Part shown: one piece after another, positions 1 to 7,072 of the stretch | Position numbering within the stretch: the first letter of the stretch is position 1 | How the letters are laid out: every line of letters begins with the position of its first letter | Assembly (NCBI GenBank): GCA_011523725.1 | Contig: WTGD01000002.1 | Coordinates: 1-17,835 of the forward strand | Length of the DNA: 17,835 nt | Source: Nitrospinota bacterium | GTDB taxonomy: Bacteria > UBA8248 | Direction: 5' to 3' | Notes under the pieces: model-generated | The model's input: only the letters and a program-made list of their open reading frames with translations | What the model was told of the DNA's origin: nothing | Database searches by the model: none | Program-made: the position numbers and the translations under genes

Positions 1-2
1 CG

Positions 3-674
3 ATTCCCCACCCGCCCAAGCATGTTCTTTGCATGGGGCTCAACTACCAAGACCATGTGAATGAGGGATTGCAGGCCAAGGATGCGCAAACGACAAAGGT
101 TGAACTTGACCACCCCATTTTCTTCACAAAAGCACAGGGCACTCTCATCGGACACAATGAAGACATACCTGCGCATCGGGTGACGGAAAAACTCGATTAT
201 GAAGCTGAAATCGCCGTCATTATCGGCAAAAAAGGGAAAAATATTCCCAAGGCTGAAGTCTATAGGCACGTTTTCGGTTATTGCTGTGCAAACGACATCT
301 CCGCAAGAGATATCCAAAGGCGCCATAAGCAGATATTCAAGGGCAAGACACTTGATGGTACATGTCCACTTGGGCCGTACATCGTTCCCAAAGAAGACTA
401 TGGCGATCCGATGAACCAAACCATTAAAAGTTGGGTAAATGGCGAAGCACGCCAGGATTCAAACACAAATATGATGATTCACGATATTCCGTCGATGATC
501 TCGGTGCTTTCAGAAGGCTTCACCCTGGAGCCGGGCGATATCTTTTTAACGGGTACCCCTTCAGGAGTGGGCTACGCTCGAGAAACGCCCTCGTTTCTAA
601 CACCCGGTGACGTGGTGGAAGTGGAAATCGGTGGTCTGGGTCGTTTGCGTAATGAAATTATAGAAGCAGACTAA
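3..674 (+). CDS. Fumarylacetoacetate hydrolase family protein, 5' end cut off by window
   Basis: This is the C-terminal part of an FAH-superfamily hydrolase or isomerase. The family cleaves C-C bonds of, or decarboxylates or isomerises, 2,4-dioxo acids using a divalent metal. The frame is open leftward past the first ATG (33) to the window edge and reads IPHPPKHVLCMGLNYQDH, the usual lead-in to the catalytic domain, so the real start lies outside the window. Visible family motifs are DYEAEIAVIIG (the two metal-binding acidic residues), GYCCANDISARDIQ (third acidic ligand), a KTLDGTCPLGP loop, and the LTGTPSGVG motif near the end. It is followed after 35 bases by a CMD-like gene and then an SDR dehydrogenase. 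SDR plus FAH hydrolase pairs occur in non-phosphorylative deoxy-sugar acid pathways (2-keto-3-deoxy-L-fuconate type), and FAH proteins also act in aromatic meta-cleavage. The substrate cannot be chosen from sequence alone. Confidence 0.9.
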   Translation: MPHPPKHVLCMGLNYQDHVNEGLQAKDAQTTKVELDHPIFFTKAQGTLIGHNEDIPAHRVTEKLDYEAEIAVIIGKKGKNIPKAEVYRHVFGYCCANDISARDIQRRHKQIFKGKTLDGTCPLGPYIVPKEDYGDPMNQTIKSWVNGEARQDSNTNMMIHDIPSMISVLSEGFTLEPGDIFLTGTPSGVGYARETPSFLTPGDVVEVEIGGLGRLRNEIIEAD

Positions 675-709
675 TGGATTTTGAGCATCATACCTAGGGA
701 GAATGATTG

Positions 710-1105
710 ATGACTGAAGAATTTTACCCGCCGGCGATTCGACGCGGAGATACGCAATACGGAGAAGGCTACACGGAAAAACTGTTTGGTCGACTGAATA
801 AACTCGACCCCGATTTCTCCATGTTGTTCCAGCGATTCGTTCACGGGGGGCTGTACGATCGCGATATTCTTCCGCATAAGACCAGAGAACTTTGCGCACT
901 CGCCGCCTTGTGCGTCACGGGACGATTCAACCAGATGCGCTCCCATTTTACGGCCGCGCGAAATTACGGTGCAACGGATAAAGAAATTATGGAGGTGATT
1001 TTTCAGATGTCGCCATACAGCGGAGTCCCCGCTGTTTTAGAAAGCCTTCAGGTATTTGAGGATTGGTTAGAAGCGGGAGGGGCCATGACAGGGTATGGGA
1101 AATAG
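710..1105 (+). CDS. Carboxymuconolactone decarboxylase (CMD/PcaC-like) family protein
   Basis: This is a 131-residue, single-domain, all-helical protein of the CMD family. The core HKTRELCALAALCVTGRF, then RSHFTAARNYGATDKEIMEVIFQM, then YSGVPAVLESL matches the PcaC-type pattern, with the conserved His at about residue 79. Its two nearby cysteines (62 and 68) are not spaced CxxC, so it lacks the AhpD peroxidase active site and is more likely a decarboxylase/lactonase-type or uncharacterised CMD protein. I chose ATG 710 because AGGGAGA (696-702) lies 7 bases upstream; a TTG at 707 would add one residue. It sits between an FAH hydrolase and an SDR dehydrogenase, 3 bases from the latter, and so is probably in the same operon. 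The family call is firm. A role as true 4-carboxymuconolactone decarboxylase is doubtful because no other protocatechuate-pathway gene is nearby. Confidence 0.87.
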   Translation: MTEEFYPPAIRRGDTQYGEGYTEKLFGRLNKLDPDFSMLFQRFVHGGLYDRDILPHKTRELCALAALCVTGRFNQMRSHFTAARNYGATDKEIMEVIFQMSPYSGVPAVLESLQVFEDWLEAGGAMTGYGK

Positions 1106-1108
1106 GCA

Positions 1109-1939
1109 ATGTCTTCCACACATGCGAGAGAACGCGGCCTTAAAGGCAAGGTGGCGCTCATCACTGGTGCTGGAGGTGGAATAGGTCGCGGCATCGCCCG
1201 ATGTCTGGCAGAAGAAGGTGTCCATTTAGCATTGGCCGATATTTCGCAATCCGGTGCTGAGACGGCAGCGGAAGAAATGGAAGAATTCGGTGTTAACGTC
1301 ATTCCACACACACTCGATGTCACGGACAAGAGTCAATGCGTAGACATCGTAGATGCGATCAATAAAGAAATGGGCAGCTTGGATATTGTGGTTAATAATG
1401 CAGGTGTCATTGGCGGGACGGATTTCAAACTAGGGATGCCTCTATCCGACATCAATGAAGACGATTGGGACGATACGTATAACGTCAACGTCAAAGGTGT
1501 CTTTTTGCTGTGTCAAGCATCGCTTGAAAAGATGAAGGGGAAAGGTTGGGGGCGTATCATCAATATTTCCTCGCGTGCCGGACGTGATGGTCGCGAAACC
1601 ATACCTCATTACAGCGCGAGCAAAGCGGCGGTAATTATTTTCACCCAGGCGCTTGCGCGGGAAGTAGCTCGAGCAGGCATTACAGTGAACGCAGTTTGTC
1701 CAGGTCTAATCTGGAGCGCAATGTGGGAACAGTTGGCCACTCAGTTCAGAAAAAAATTCCCAAATTTCAAAGGAAAAGCTGCCAGAGAAGTTTTCGACTA
1801 TTTTGTGGAACAAACACCTATGGGAGTTGAGCAATCGACTGAAGATATTGGGCGTGCGGTCGCCTTTTTAGCGAGCGATGATGCAAAAACTATTACAGGT
1901 CAAGCTATTCTGGTCGACTCAGGAGCTGTAATGCACTGA
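1109..1939 (+). CDS. SDR family NAD(P)-dependent oxidoreductase
   Basis: This is a classical short-chain dehydrogenase/reductase of 276 residues, cytosolic, with a Rossmann fold. The cofactor motif TGAGGGIG is at residues 19-26, and an acidic residue ending strand 2 (ADIS, D44) favours NAD(H) over NADP(H). NNAG is at 96-99. The catalytic tetrad is complete: N127, S155, Y168 and K172 (YSASK), followed by the NAVCPGLI motif. An insert at about 200-240 (KKFPNFKGKAAREVFDYF) is the variable substrate-binding lid. The ATG lies 3 bases after the stop of the CMD-like gene, so its ribosome-binding site lies inside that gene's end and the two are probably translationally linked. As partner of an FAH hydrolase it could oxidise a 3-deoxy-2-keto sugar acid or a similar hydroxy-acid, but that is inferred from context only. 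Confidence 0.93.
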   Translation: MSSTHARERGLKGKVALITGAGGGIGRGIARCLAEEGVHLALADISQSGAETAAEEMEEFGVNVIPHTLDVTDKSQCVDIVDAINKEMGSLDIVVNNAGVIGGTDFKLGMPLSDINEDDWDDTYNVNVKGVFLLCQASLEKMKGKGWGRIINISSRAGRDGRETIPHYSASKAAVIIFTQALAREVARAGITVNAVCPGLIWSAMWEQLATQFRKKFPNFKGKAAREVFDYFVEQTPMGVEQSTEDIGRAVAFLASDDAKTITGQAILVDSGAVMH

Positions 1940-1961
1940 ATTTGGATTTCAGTAAATTCAA
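1935..1961 (+). terminator. Weak hairpins at the end of the SDR gene
   Basis: Two mutually exclusive hairpins overlap the SDR stop codon. ACTGAA (1935-1940) pairs with TTCAGT (1948-1953). TGAATTT (1937-1943) pairs with AAATTCA (1954-1960). Both are AT-rich and neither is followed by a clear T-run, so if they end transcription they do so weakly. This is inference only. Confidence 0.25.
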
Positions 1962-1985
1962 CTGCTTATCGTTCCAGATGTTAGT

Positions 1986-2012
1986 TTGACTTGTCTCCGC
2001 AGCCTTGATAAT
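1986..2012 (+). promoter_or_regulatory. Possible sigma-70 promoter for the M23 peptidase / secA genes
   Basis: TTGACT (1986-1991) and GATAAT (2007-2012) resemble -35 and -10 boxes, with a 15-base spacer that is 2 shorter than ideal. They lie about 95 bases before the peptidase ATG in a gene-free gap. The match is suggestive, not decisive. Confidence 0.35.
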
Positions 2013-2073
2013 TTGTTTTACCTATTTCAAAGTGAGTGGCTGAGGAAATACTTGCTTCCATTTGTAAAACAAA
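2012..2073 (+). repeat. 10-base inverted repeat in the leader of the M23 peptidase gene
   Basis: TTTGTTTTAC (2012-2021) and GTAAAACAAA (2064-2073) are perfect inverted copies separated by 42 bases. TATTTC (2023-2028) and GAAATA (2045-2050) can pair inside them. If transcription starts upstream, the leader could fold into a nested stem ending about 18 bases before the ribosome-binding site at 2091-2096. The stem is AT-rich, so chance is possible. Confidence 0.4.
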
Positions 2074-2104
2074 CATTTTAGCAAGTTCCTGGGAGGTGTA
2101 CCCC

Positions 2105-3010
2105 ATGGGTAAGAAGTACACCATTATAGTGATACCGAGTAACTCGAGCAGCACCCGACGCTTTAGCATCACTAGGGGAATGCTAATCTTGTTGCTCCTT
2201 GGTTTTTGTTCTCTAGTCGGAACGACCCTTTACCTGACCCAAGAAAGAATTCATACAGCGAAGCGTTTGGCTAAGCTCCCTCCTCTGGAACAACAAAACC
2301 AAGCACAAAAGGGACTTCTCGAAAAATTCACCGCCAAGCTCCAATCTTTTGACAACAACTTGATCCAACTCAAGCAACTTGAAGACCAGCTTCGAATCAT
2401 GGCCTCTCTGAAGCCAGGCAAACCCAAAGACGACTTAGGGGTCGGGGGTGTTTCAAAAGACGCGCTACCTGAAGACCTTGAGAAACTTACCCCATCTGAA
2501 CAAAGGTTCATTCGGAGATTAAATCGTCAGTTCCAAGACATCGAAGAGCGTGCCGCCGAGCAGGAAAGCGCGTTCAAAGACCTATTGAGCGCGTTCCGCG
2601 ACAGAAGTGTCTTGCTTGCCCACACACCCTCGATATGGCCTGTCAAGGGCTGGCTCTCCTCCAGCTTCGGTTATAGACGCTCTCCGTTTACGAATCGGCG
2701 AGAATTTCATGCAGGAATTGATGTTGTCGCAAGGGTAGGAACCCCCATATTTGCCCCGGCGGATGGCGTCGTCATTAGCACCAAAAGAATAGGAGGATTT
2801 GGAAAAACTGTTCGAATCCAGCACATGCAGGGCATTGTTACTACATATGCTCATAATAGTGTGAATTTGGTGAAAGTCGGTCAGCGTGTCAGGAGAGGTG
2901 ACATTATTGCCAAAGTCGGCTCCACAGGTAGATCCACCGGACCCCATCTTCACTATGAAGTTAGGATAAACGGAGTCGCAGTCAATCCTAGACTATATAT
3001 TGTCGAGTAA
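2105..3010 (+). CDS. Membrane-anchored M23 family metallopeptidase (LytM-type)
   Basis: This is a 301-residue peptidoglycan endopeptidase-type protein. The start ATG 2105 is set by GGGAGG at 2091-2096; an in-frame GTG at 2036 lacks such a site. Residues 1-25 are basic and cytoplasmic. A single hydrophobic segment (about 26-46, LILLLLGFCSLVGTTLYLT) acts as signal anchor. Residues about 60-170 are predicted coiled coil with Gln/Leu/Lys-rich heptads. The C-terminal LytM domain (about 180-300) keeps the zinc ligands H202 and D206 (FHAGID) and H283 of HLH (281-283), and also H250 of YAHN, so it should be an active enzyme rather than a degenerate EnvC/NlpD-like activator. It lies 109 bases before secA on the same strand, a neighbourhood I recall from Geobacter-like genomes. 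It probably remodels cell wall in the periplasm. Confidence 0.92.
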   Translation: MGKKYTIIVIPSNSSSTRRFSITRGMLILLLLGFCSLVGTTLYLTQERIHTAKRLAKLPPLEQQNQAQKGLLEKFTAKLQSFDNNLIQLKQLEDQLRIMASLKPGKPKDDLGVGGVSKDALPEDLEKLTPSEQRFIRRLNRQFQDIEERAAEQESAFKDLLSAFRDRSVLLAHTPSIWPVKGWLSSSFGYRRSPFTNRREFHAGIDVVARVGTPIFAPADGVVISTKRIGGFGKTVRIQHMQGIVTTYAHNSVNLVKVGQRVRRGDIIAKVGSTGRSTGPHLHYEVRINGVAVNPRLYIVE

Positions 3011-3119
3011 ATAAATCCCACTATCCCGCCTAAGGATTCAGCTTTTTCTCACTAATACAGCATGGTAGTCTATGTTTGTGCAAAGGTTACGCGTACGCAT
3101 GAACCGCATGGAGTGAAGA

Positions 3120-5942
3120 ATGATAGGTTCGGTTTTAGAATCAAGCAAATCGATGTTTAAATCTGTGTTCGGCACAGCGAATGACCGTTTGCTCAAAAAG
3201 ATGCACCCGGTAGTCACGGAGGTTAATGCTCACGAATCCCGCGTGAAAGAGATGACCGATGAACAGATGCGTGAGGAAACCGAACGCTTCAAAGAACGTC
3301 TCGCGGTCGGTGAAACATTGGATGAGATTTTGCCGGAAGCATTCGCCCTAGTGCGAGAGGCGGGTTGGCGCCATCTCCAAATGCGTCATTTTGACGTTCA
3401 ACTCATCGGAGGCACGATACTTCACAGCGGAAAAATCGCTGAGATGAAAACAGGGGAAGGCAAAACCCTCGTCGCTACTCTTGCGGCCTATTTGAATGCC
3501 TTAGAGGGCAGGGGTGTGCACATCGTTACCGTGAACGATTATCTTGCGAGCCGTGATTCTGAATGGATGGGTCGTCTCTATAGAGTGCTCGGTCTCAGTG
3601 TCGGGTGCATACAGCATGGCATGGATGATAATGCGCGTCGCCGTGCATATGCCTGCGACATCACGTATGGCACGAATAATGAATTCGGGTTCGACTATTT
3701 GAGAGACAACATGAAATTCGAGCCCGATAGTCGCGTCATGCGTGAATTAAATTTCGCCATAGTGGATGAAGTTGATAGCATATTGATTGATGAAGCCAGA
3801 ACTCCTCTTATCATCAGTGGACCGGCGGATGAGGCCACACGAATGTATGGCGTTGTAAACCGTGTAATACGCCCTCTGCTTAAGGAGCAACAAGGCATTG
3901 TTGAGAAAGACATTGAGGAAGAAGACGATGGATATGTCGAAGGTGGTAAAGATGTTATCAGCAAGAAAAAATACGAATATCTGATCGTCGATGAAAAAAG
4001 CAGAACGGTAAATCTAAAAGAAGCAGGTGGGCATGAAGCCGAAAAAATTCTCCGACGCTCCGGCATCATGGCGAATGACCAAAGTTTGTATGACATGAAC
4101 AGCATCACGGTCCTGCATCATGTGGAGCAGGCGTTAAAGGCGCATGTCCTGTTTGCCAAAGACATCGATTATGTCGTGAAGGATAATGAGGTTGTCATCG
4201 TCGATGAGTTCACAGGGCGCATGATGCCAGGCCGGCGTTTCAGTGATGGCCTCCACCAAGCACTAGAAGCGAAAGAAGGCGTCAAGATACAGGAAGAAAA
4301 TGTGACCTTGGCGACCATCACATTCCAAAATTATTTCAGGCTCTACAACAAATTGGCCGGCATGACCGGTACAGCGGATACCGAAGCGGCGGAATTCAAT
4401 TCTACTTACAAAATAGATGTAGCTGTTGTGCCGACGAATCGTGAATTGATCCGAACCGAATATCCCGATGTGGTCTATCGTTCAGAACGAGAAAAGATAG
4501 ATGCCGTCGTGGATGAGATATTCGAATGCCACAAAAGGGGACAACCGGTATTGGTGGGTACAATCAACATAGAAAAAAGCGAAAAGCTCGCCGCGTTCCT
4601 CAAGAGAAGACGTATTCCGCATCATGTGCTCAATGCGAAAAACCACAGCAAAGAAGCGGAAATCATTGCACAGGCAGGACGCCAGGGAGCTGTCACCATC
4701 TCCACAAACATGGCGGGTCGTGGAACAGACATTCTCCTTGGCGGGAATCCGGAGTTTCTCGCTTCTGCAAAAACAAATACGAATGAAGGTCCTGAGTATG
4801 AAGAGATTTTGAAGGATTTTCGAATTTCGTGCCAAGCCGAGCATGACGAAGTGGTCAAGCTAGGGGGCCTTCACGTGTTAGGTACCGAGCGCCATGAAAG
4901 TCGTCGCATCGACAACCAACTCCGCGGTCGCTCTGGCAGACAGGGAGACCCAGGGAGTTCGAGATTCTTCCTTTCCTTGGAAGACGATCTGTTGCGCATT
5001 TTCGGCTCTGACAGAATTAAGGGTTTAATGGAAAAACTAGGGATGGAAGAGGGAGTACCTATCGAAGCCAAAATGGTGACGCGCGCCATTGAAAATGCCC
5101 AAAAACGTGTTGAGGCGCACCACTTCGAGATGAGGAAACATCTTCTTGAATATGATGACGTGATGAACAAGCAACGCGAAGTCATCTATTCGATGCGCCG
5201 GGAAATTTTAGAAGGCAGTGATGTGCTCGAGCGAATCAGAGAGTTCGCATCTGGTATTCTTGATTCCATTGTTGATTTGCATTTGCCGGAGTCTGAACAT
5301 TTTGAAGATTGGGATCTGGAGGATTTCGCGGGTGCAGTAGAAAGTCAATATGGGATCCATGCTACAGTGGAGGGGCAAAAAGTCATTTTCTCAACCTCCG
5401 AGCCCATGGTAGTAGATGTCGAAGAGGAGTTGAGAGATGAACTTGTTCAAAAAGTCCACAATCTCGTGCAAAACGTTTTTGAGGAGAAATACCATGGCTT
5501 TGAATCTGATACTGTCTTAGAACTTTCCAAACTCATATATATCCAGATATTGGATACGCAGTGGAAGGACCATCTGACCAACATCGAACAACTCAAAGAG
5601 GGAATTGGGCTGAGGGGCTATGCTCAGATCAATCCCTTGAACGAATACAAAAAAGAAGCCTTCGACATGTTTGGAGCAATGACAGAAAGAATCGAAGCAG
5701 AGACGGTGCTCTATATGTATCGCCTCGATGTTTCAGATGAGGATGTTGCTCTGGAAGAATCGCGCCATGAACAAGAGATGGTGTTTTCCCATGCTGACGC
5801 TTCGGGATTTGGAGATGCTCCCGCCGGGGAGGCGATACAGACATCTACCCCTGTAAGACGAACCACCCCCAAGGTTGGTCGTAATGAACCTTGTCCCTGC
5901 GGCAGCGGCAAAAAATACAAGTTTTGCTGCGGAAGATCGTAA
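3120..5942 (+). CDS. secA: Preprotein translocase ATPase subunit SecA
   Basis: This is full-length SecA (940 residues), the motor that drives unfolded preproteins through SecYEG. The N-terminal DEAD motor has Walker A MKTGEGKT at 109-116 and Walker B DEVD at 216-219, with TYGTNNEFGFDYLRDN before it. Preprotein cross-linking domain sequence and VVIVDEFTGRMMPGRRFSDGLHQA follow. The second motor domain has GTINIEKSE, TISTNMAGRGTDI, GTERHESRRIDNQLRGRSGRQGDPG-type motifs. The helical scaffold has YDDVMNKQREVIY and LDTQWKDHL. The C-terminal zinc-binding SEC-C tail is CPCGSGKKYKFCC (C925, C927, C936, C937), which in the family contacts SecB and phospholipid. An acidic stretch (EEEDDGYVEGG, about residues 267-277) extends the cross-linking domain. 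ATG 3120 has GGAG at 3110-3113. No broken motif is visible. It is probably co-transcribed with the M23 gene. Confidence 0.99.
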   Translation: MIGSVLESSKSMFKSVFGTANDRLLKKMHPVVTEVNAHESRVKEMTDEQMREETERFKERLAVGETLDEILPEAFALVREAGWRHLQMRHFDVQLIGGTILHSGKIAEMKTGEGKTLVATLAAYLNALEGRGVHIVTVNDYLASRDSEWMGRLYRVLGLSVGCIQHGMDDNARRRAYACDITYGTNNEFGFDYLRDNMKFEPDSRVMRELNFAIVDEVDSILIDEARTPLIISGPADEATRMYGVVNRVIRPLLKEQQGIVEKDIEEEDDGYVEGGKDVISKKKYEYLIVDEKSRTVNLKEAGGHEAEKILRRSGIMANDQSLYDMNSITVLHHVEQALKAHVLFAKDIDYVVKDNEVVIVDEFTGRMMPGRRFSDGLHQALEAKEGVKIQEENVTLATITFQNYFRLYNKLAGMTGTADTEAAEFNSTYKIDVAVVPTNRELIRTEYPDVVYRSEREKIDAVVDEIFECHKRGQPVLVGTINIEKSEKLAAFLKRRRIPHHVLNAKNHSKEAEIIAQAGRQGAVTISTNMAGRGTDILLGGNPEFLASAKTNTNEGPEYEEILKDFRISCQAEHDEVVKLGGLHVLGTERHESRRIDNQLRGRSGRQGDPGSSRFFLSLEDDLLRIFGSDRIKGLMEKLGMEEGVPIEAKMVTRAIENAQKRVEAHHFEMRKHLLEYDDVMNKQREVIYSMRREILEGSDVLERIREFASGILDSIVDLHLPESEHFEDWDLEDFAGAVESQYGIHATVEGQKVIFSTSEPMVVDVEEELRDELVQKVHNLVQNVFEEKYHGFESDTVLELSKLIYIQILDTQWKDHLTNIEQLKEGIGLRGYAQINPLNEYKKEAFDMFGAMTERIEAETVLYMYRLDVSDEDVALEESRHEQEMVFSHADASGFGDAPAGEAIQTSTPVRRTTPKVGRNEPCPCGSGKKYKFCCGRS

Positions 5943-5995
5943 CGCCGCGCATCTTTGAGATGACATCCTGCAACAATATTCCCATGCTTGTGTGT

Positions 5996-6010
5996 GCGGT
6001 ATCTTACCGC
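5996..6010 (+). terminator. Short hairpin after secA
   Basis: GCGGTA (5996-6001) and TACCGC (6005-6010) form a perfect 6-base-pair stem with a 3-base loop, 53 bases after the secA stop. A T-rich stretch begins only at about 6027, so it is at best a weak or factor-assisted terminator. It is the only stable structure I see in the 5943-6054 gap. Confidence 0.35.
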
Positions 6011-6054
6011 CTAATTCGAAATAATACTTTTCTCCTTGTCTAGAAGGTATGGAA

Positions 6055-7068
6055 ATGCAATTCGGAATCATGCTTAGAGGTCAATTCACCCTGGAAGACG
6101 ATATGCAGTCTCGTTTCTGTGAATTGATGGAACAAGCAAGAAGAGCCCAAGACTTGGGGTTCGTATCGGTCACCAAAGGAAATCACTATAGCGCTTACCC
6201 ACTTCAGGATTTTCAGCAATTGCCTTTTCTCGCTCGCATAAACGCAGAAGCCCCGAAACTGCGTCTCAATGCCGGCATTGTACTCCTATCTTTACACAAG
6301 CCGATGGATATCGCTGAGCAGTTAGCAACCATTGATGTGATGTCTAACGGGAAGCTCATATTCGGCGCTGGGCTCGGCTACCGTGAAGTGGAATTCAGGG
6401 GATTCGGCACAACGCAAAAGGAGAGGGTAAAGCGTCTTGAGGAAAACCTGGAGGCCGTCAAGCGACTTTGGTCAGAAGAGAAAGTGTCGATGCAAGGTTC
6501 TCACTTTGAGCTCATCGAAGCATCGTGCCCACTAAAACCTATTCAGAAGCCACATCCTCCCATCTGGATTGGAGCCAACAGCGATGCGGGCATACGCCGC
6601 GCCGCCAGACTGGGAGATTGTTATTATGTGAACCCGCATAATCGCCTTGATACGACAAAGCGCCAAATCGAGCTTTACCGCCAAACACTGGATGAAATCG
6701 GCAAACCTTTTCCAGAAGAATTCCCGATGCGCCGCGAGGTGTTCGTCGCAAAAGATCGTTCAGAAGCCATTCGACTCAGCCGACCCTATCTCGAGATCAA
6801 ATATCGGGAATACCACCGTTGGGGTCAAGATAAAGCCATGCCCAAAGGAGACGACGATTTAGGACAACAGTTTGATGATTTATTGGAAAATAGATTTGTT
6901 CTTGGTTCGCCAGACGAAGTAGCGGATAGCATATTAGAACTGGCGGAGCTCGGTATCAATCATCTCATTATGAGCATTCAATGGCCGGGGATGCCTCAAT
7001 CTCTCGTTTTGGAAACGATGCAGATGATGACCGAGGAAGTTTTTCCGAAGATTCAGCAAGGAGTGTAA
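6055..7068 (+). CDS. LLM class flavin-dependent oxidoreductase (luciferase-like)
   Basis: This is a 337-residue bacterial-luciferase-like monooxygenase using FMN, or possibly F420, with a TIM-barrel fold and cytosolic. The N-terminus FGIMLRGQF, the LNAGIVLLSLHKPMDIAEQLATIDVMSNGKLIFGAGLGYREVEFRGFG block and the KPIQKPHPPIWIGANSDAGIRRAARLGD block are standard LLM signatures. The C-terminal LGSPDEVADSILELAELGINHLIM matches the closing region of the barrel. ATG 6055 is preferred to ATG 6049 because AGAAGG (6042-6047) is 7 bases from 6055 but only 1 base from 6049. The MmgE/PrpD-family gene starts 4 bases after the stop, so the two probably form a bicistron. Substrates of such family members vary widely (alkanesulfonates, aldehydes, nitrilotriacetate and others) and cannot be told here. 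Confidence 0.92.
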   Translation: MQFGIMLRGQFTLEDDMQSRFCELMEQARRAQDLGFVSVTKGNHYSAYPLQDFQQLPFLARINAEAPKLRLNAGIVLLSLHKPMDIAEQLATIDVMSNGKLIFGAGLGYREVEFRGFGTTQKERVKRLEENLEAVKRLWSEEKVSMQGSHFELIEASCPLKPIQKPHPPIWIGANSDAGIRRAARLGDCYYVNPHNRLDTTKRQIELYRQTLDEIGKPFPEEFPMRREVFVAKDRSEAIRLSRPYLEIKYREYHRWGQDKAMPKGDDDLGQQFDDLLENRFVLGSPDEVADSILELAELGINHLIMSIQWPGMPQSLVLETMQMMTEEVFPKIQQGV

Positions 7069-7072
7069 CCAC

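Noticed and set aside
3088..3098. Overlapping palindromes TACGCGTA and GCGTACGC before secA
   Set aside because: They are very short and there is no second copy or promoter alignment to support an operator, so chance explains them.
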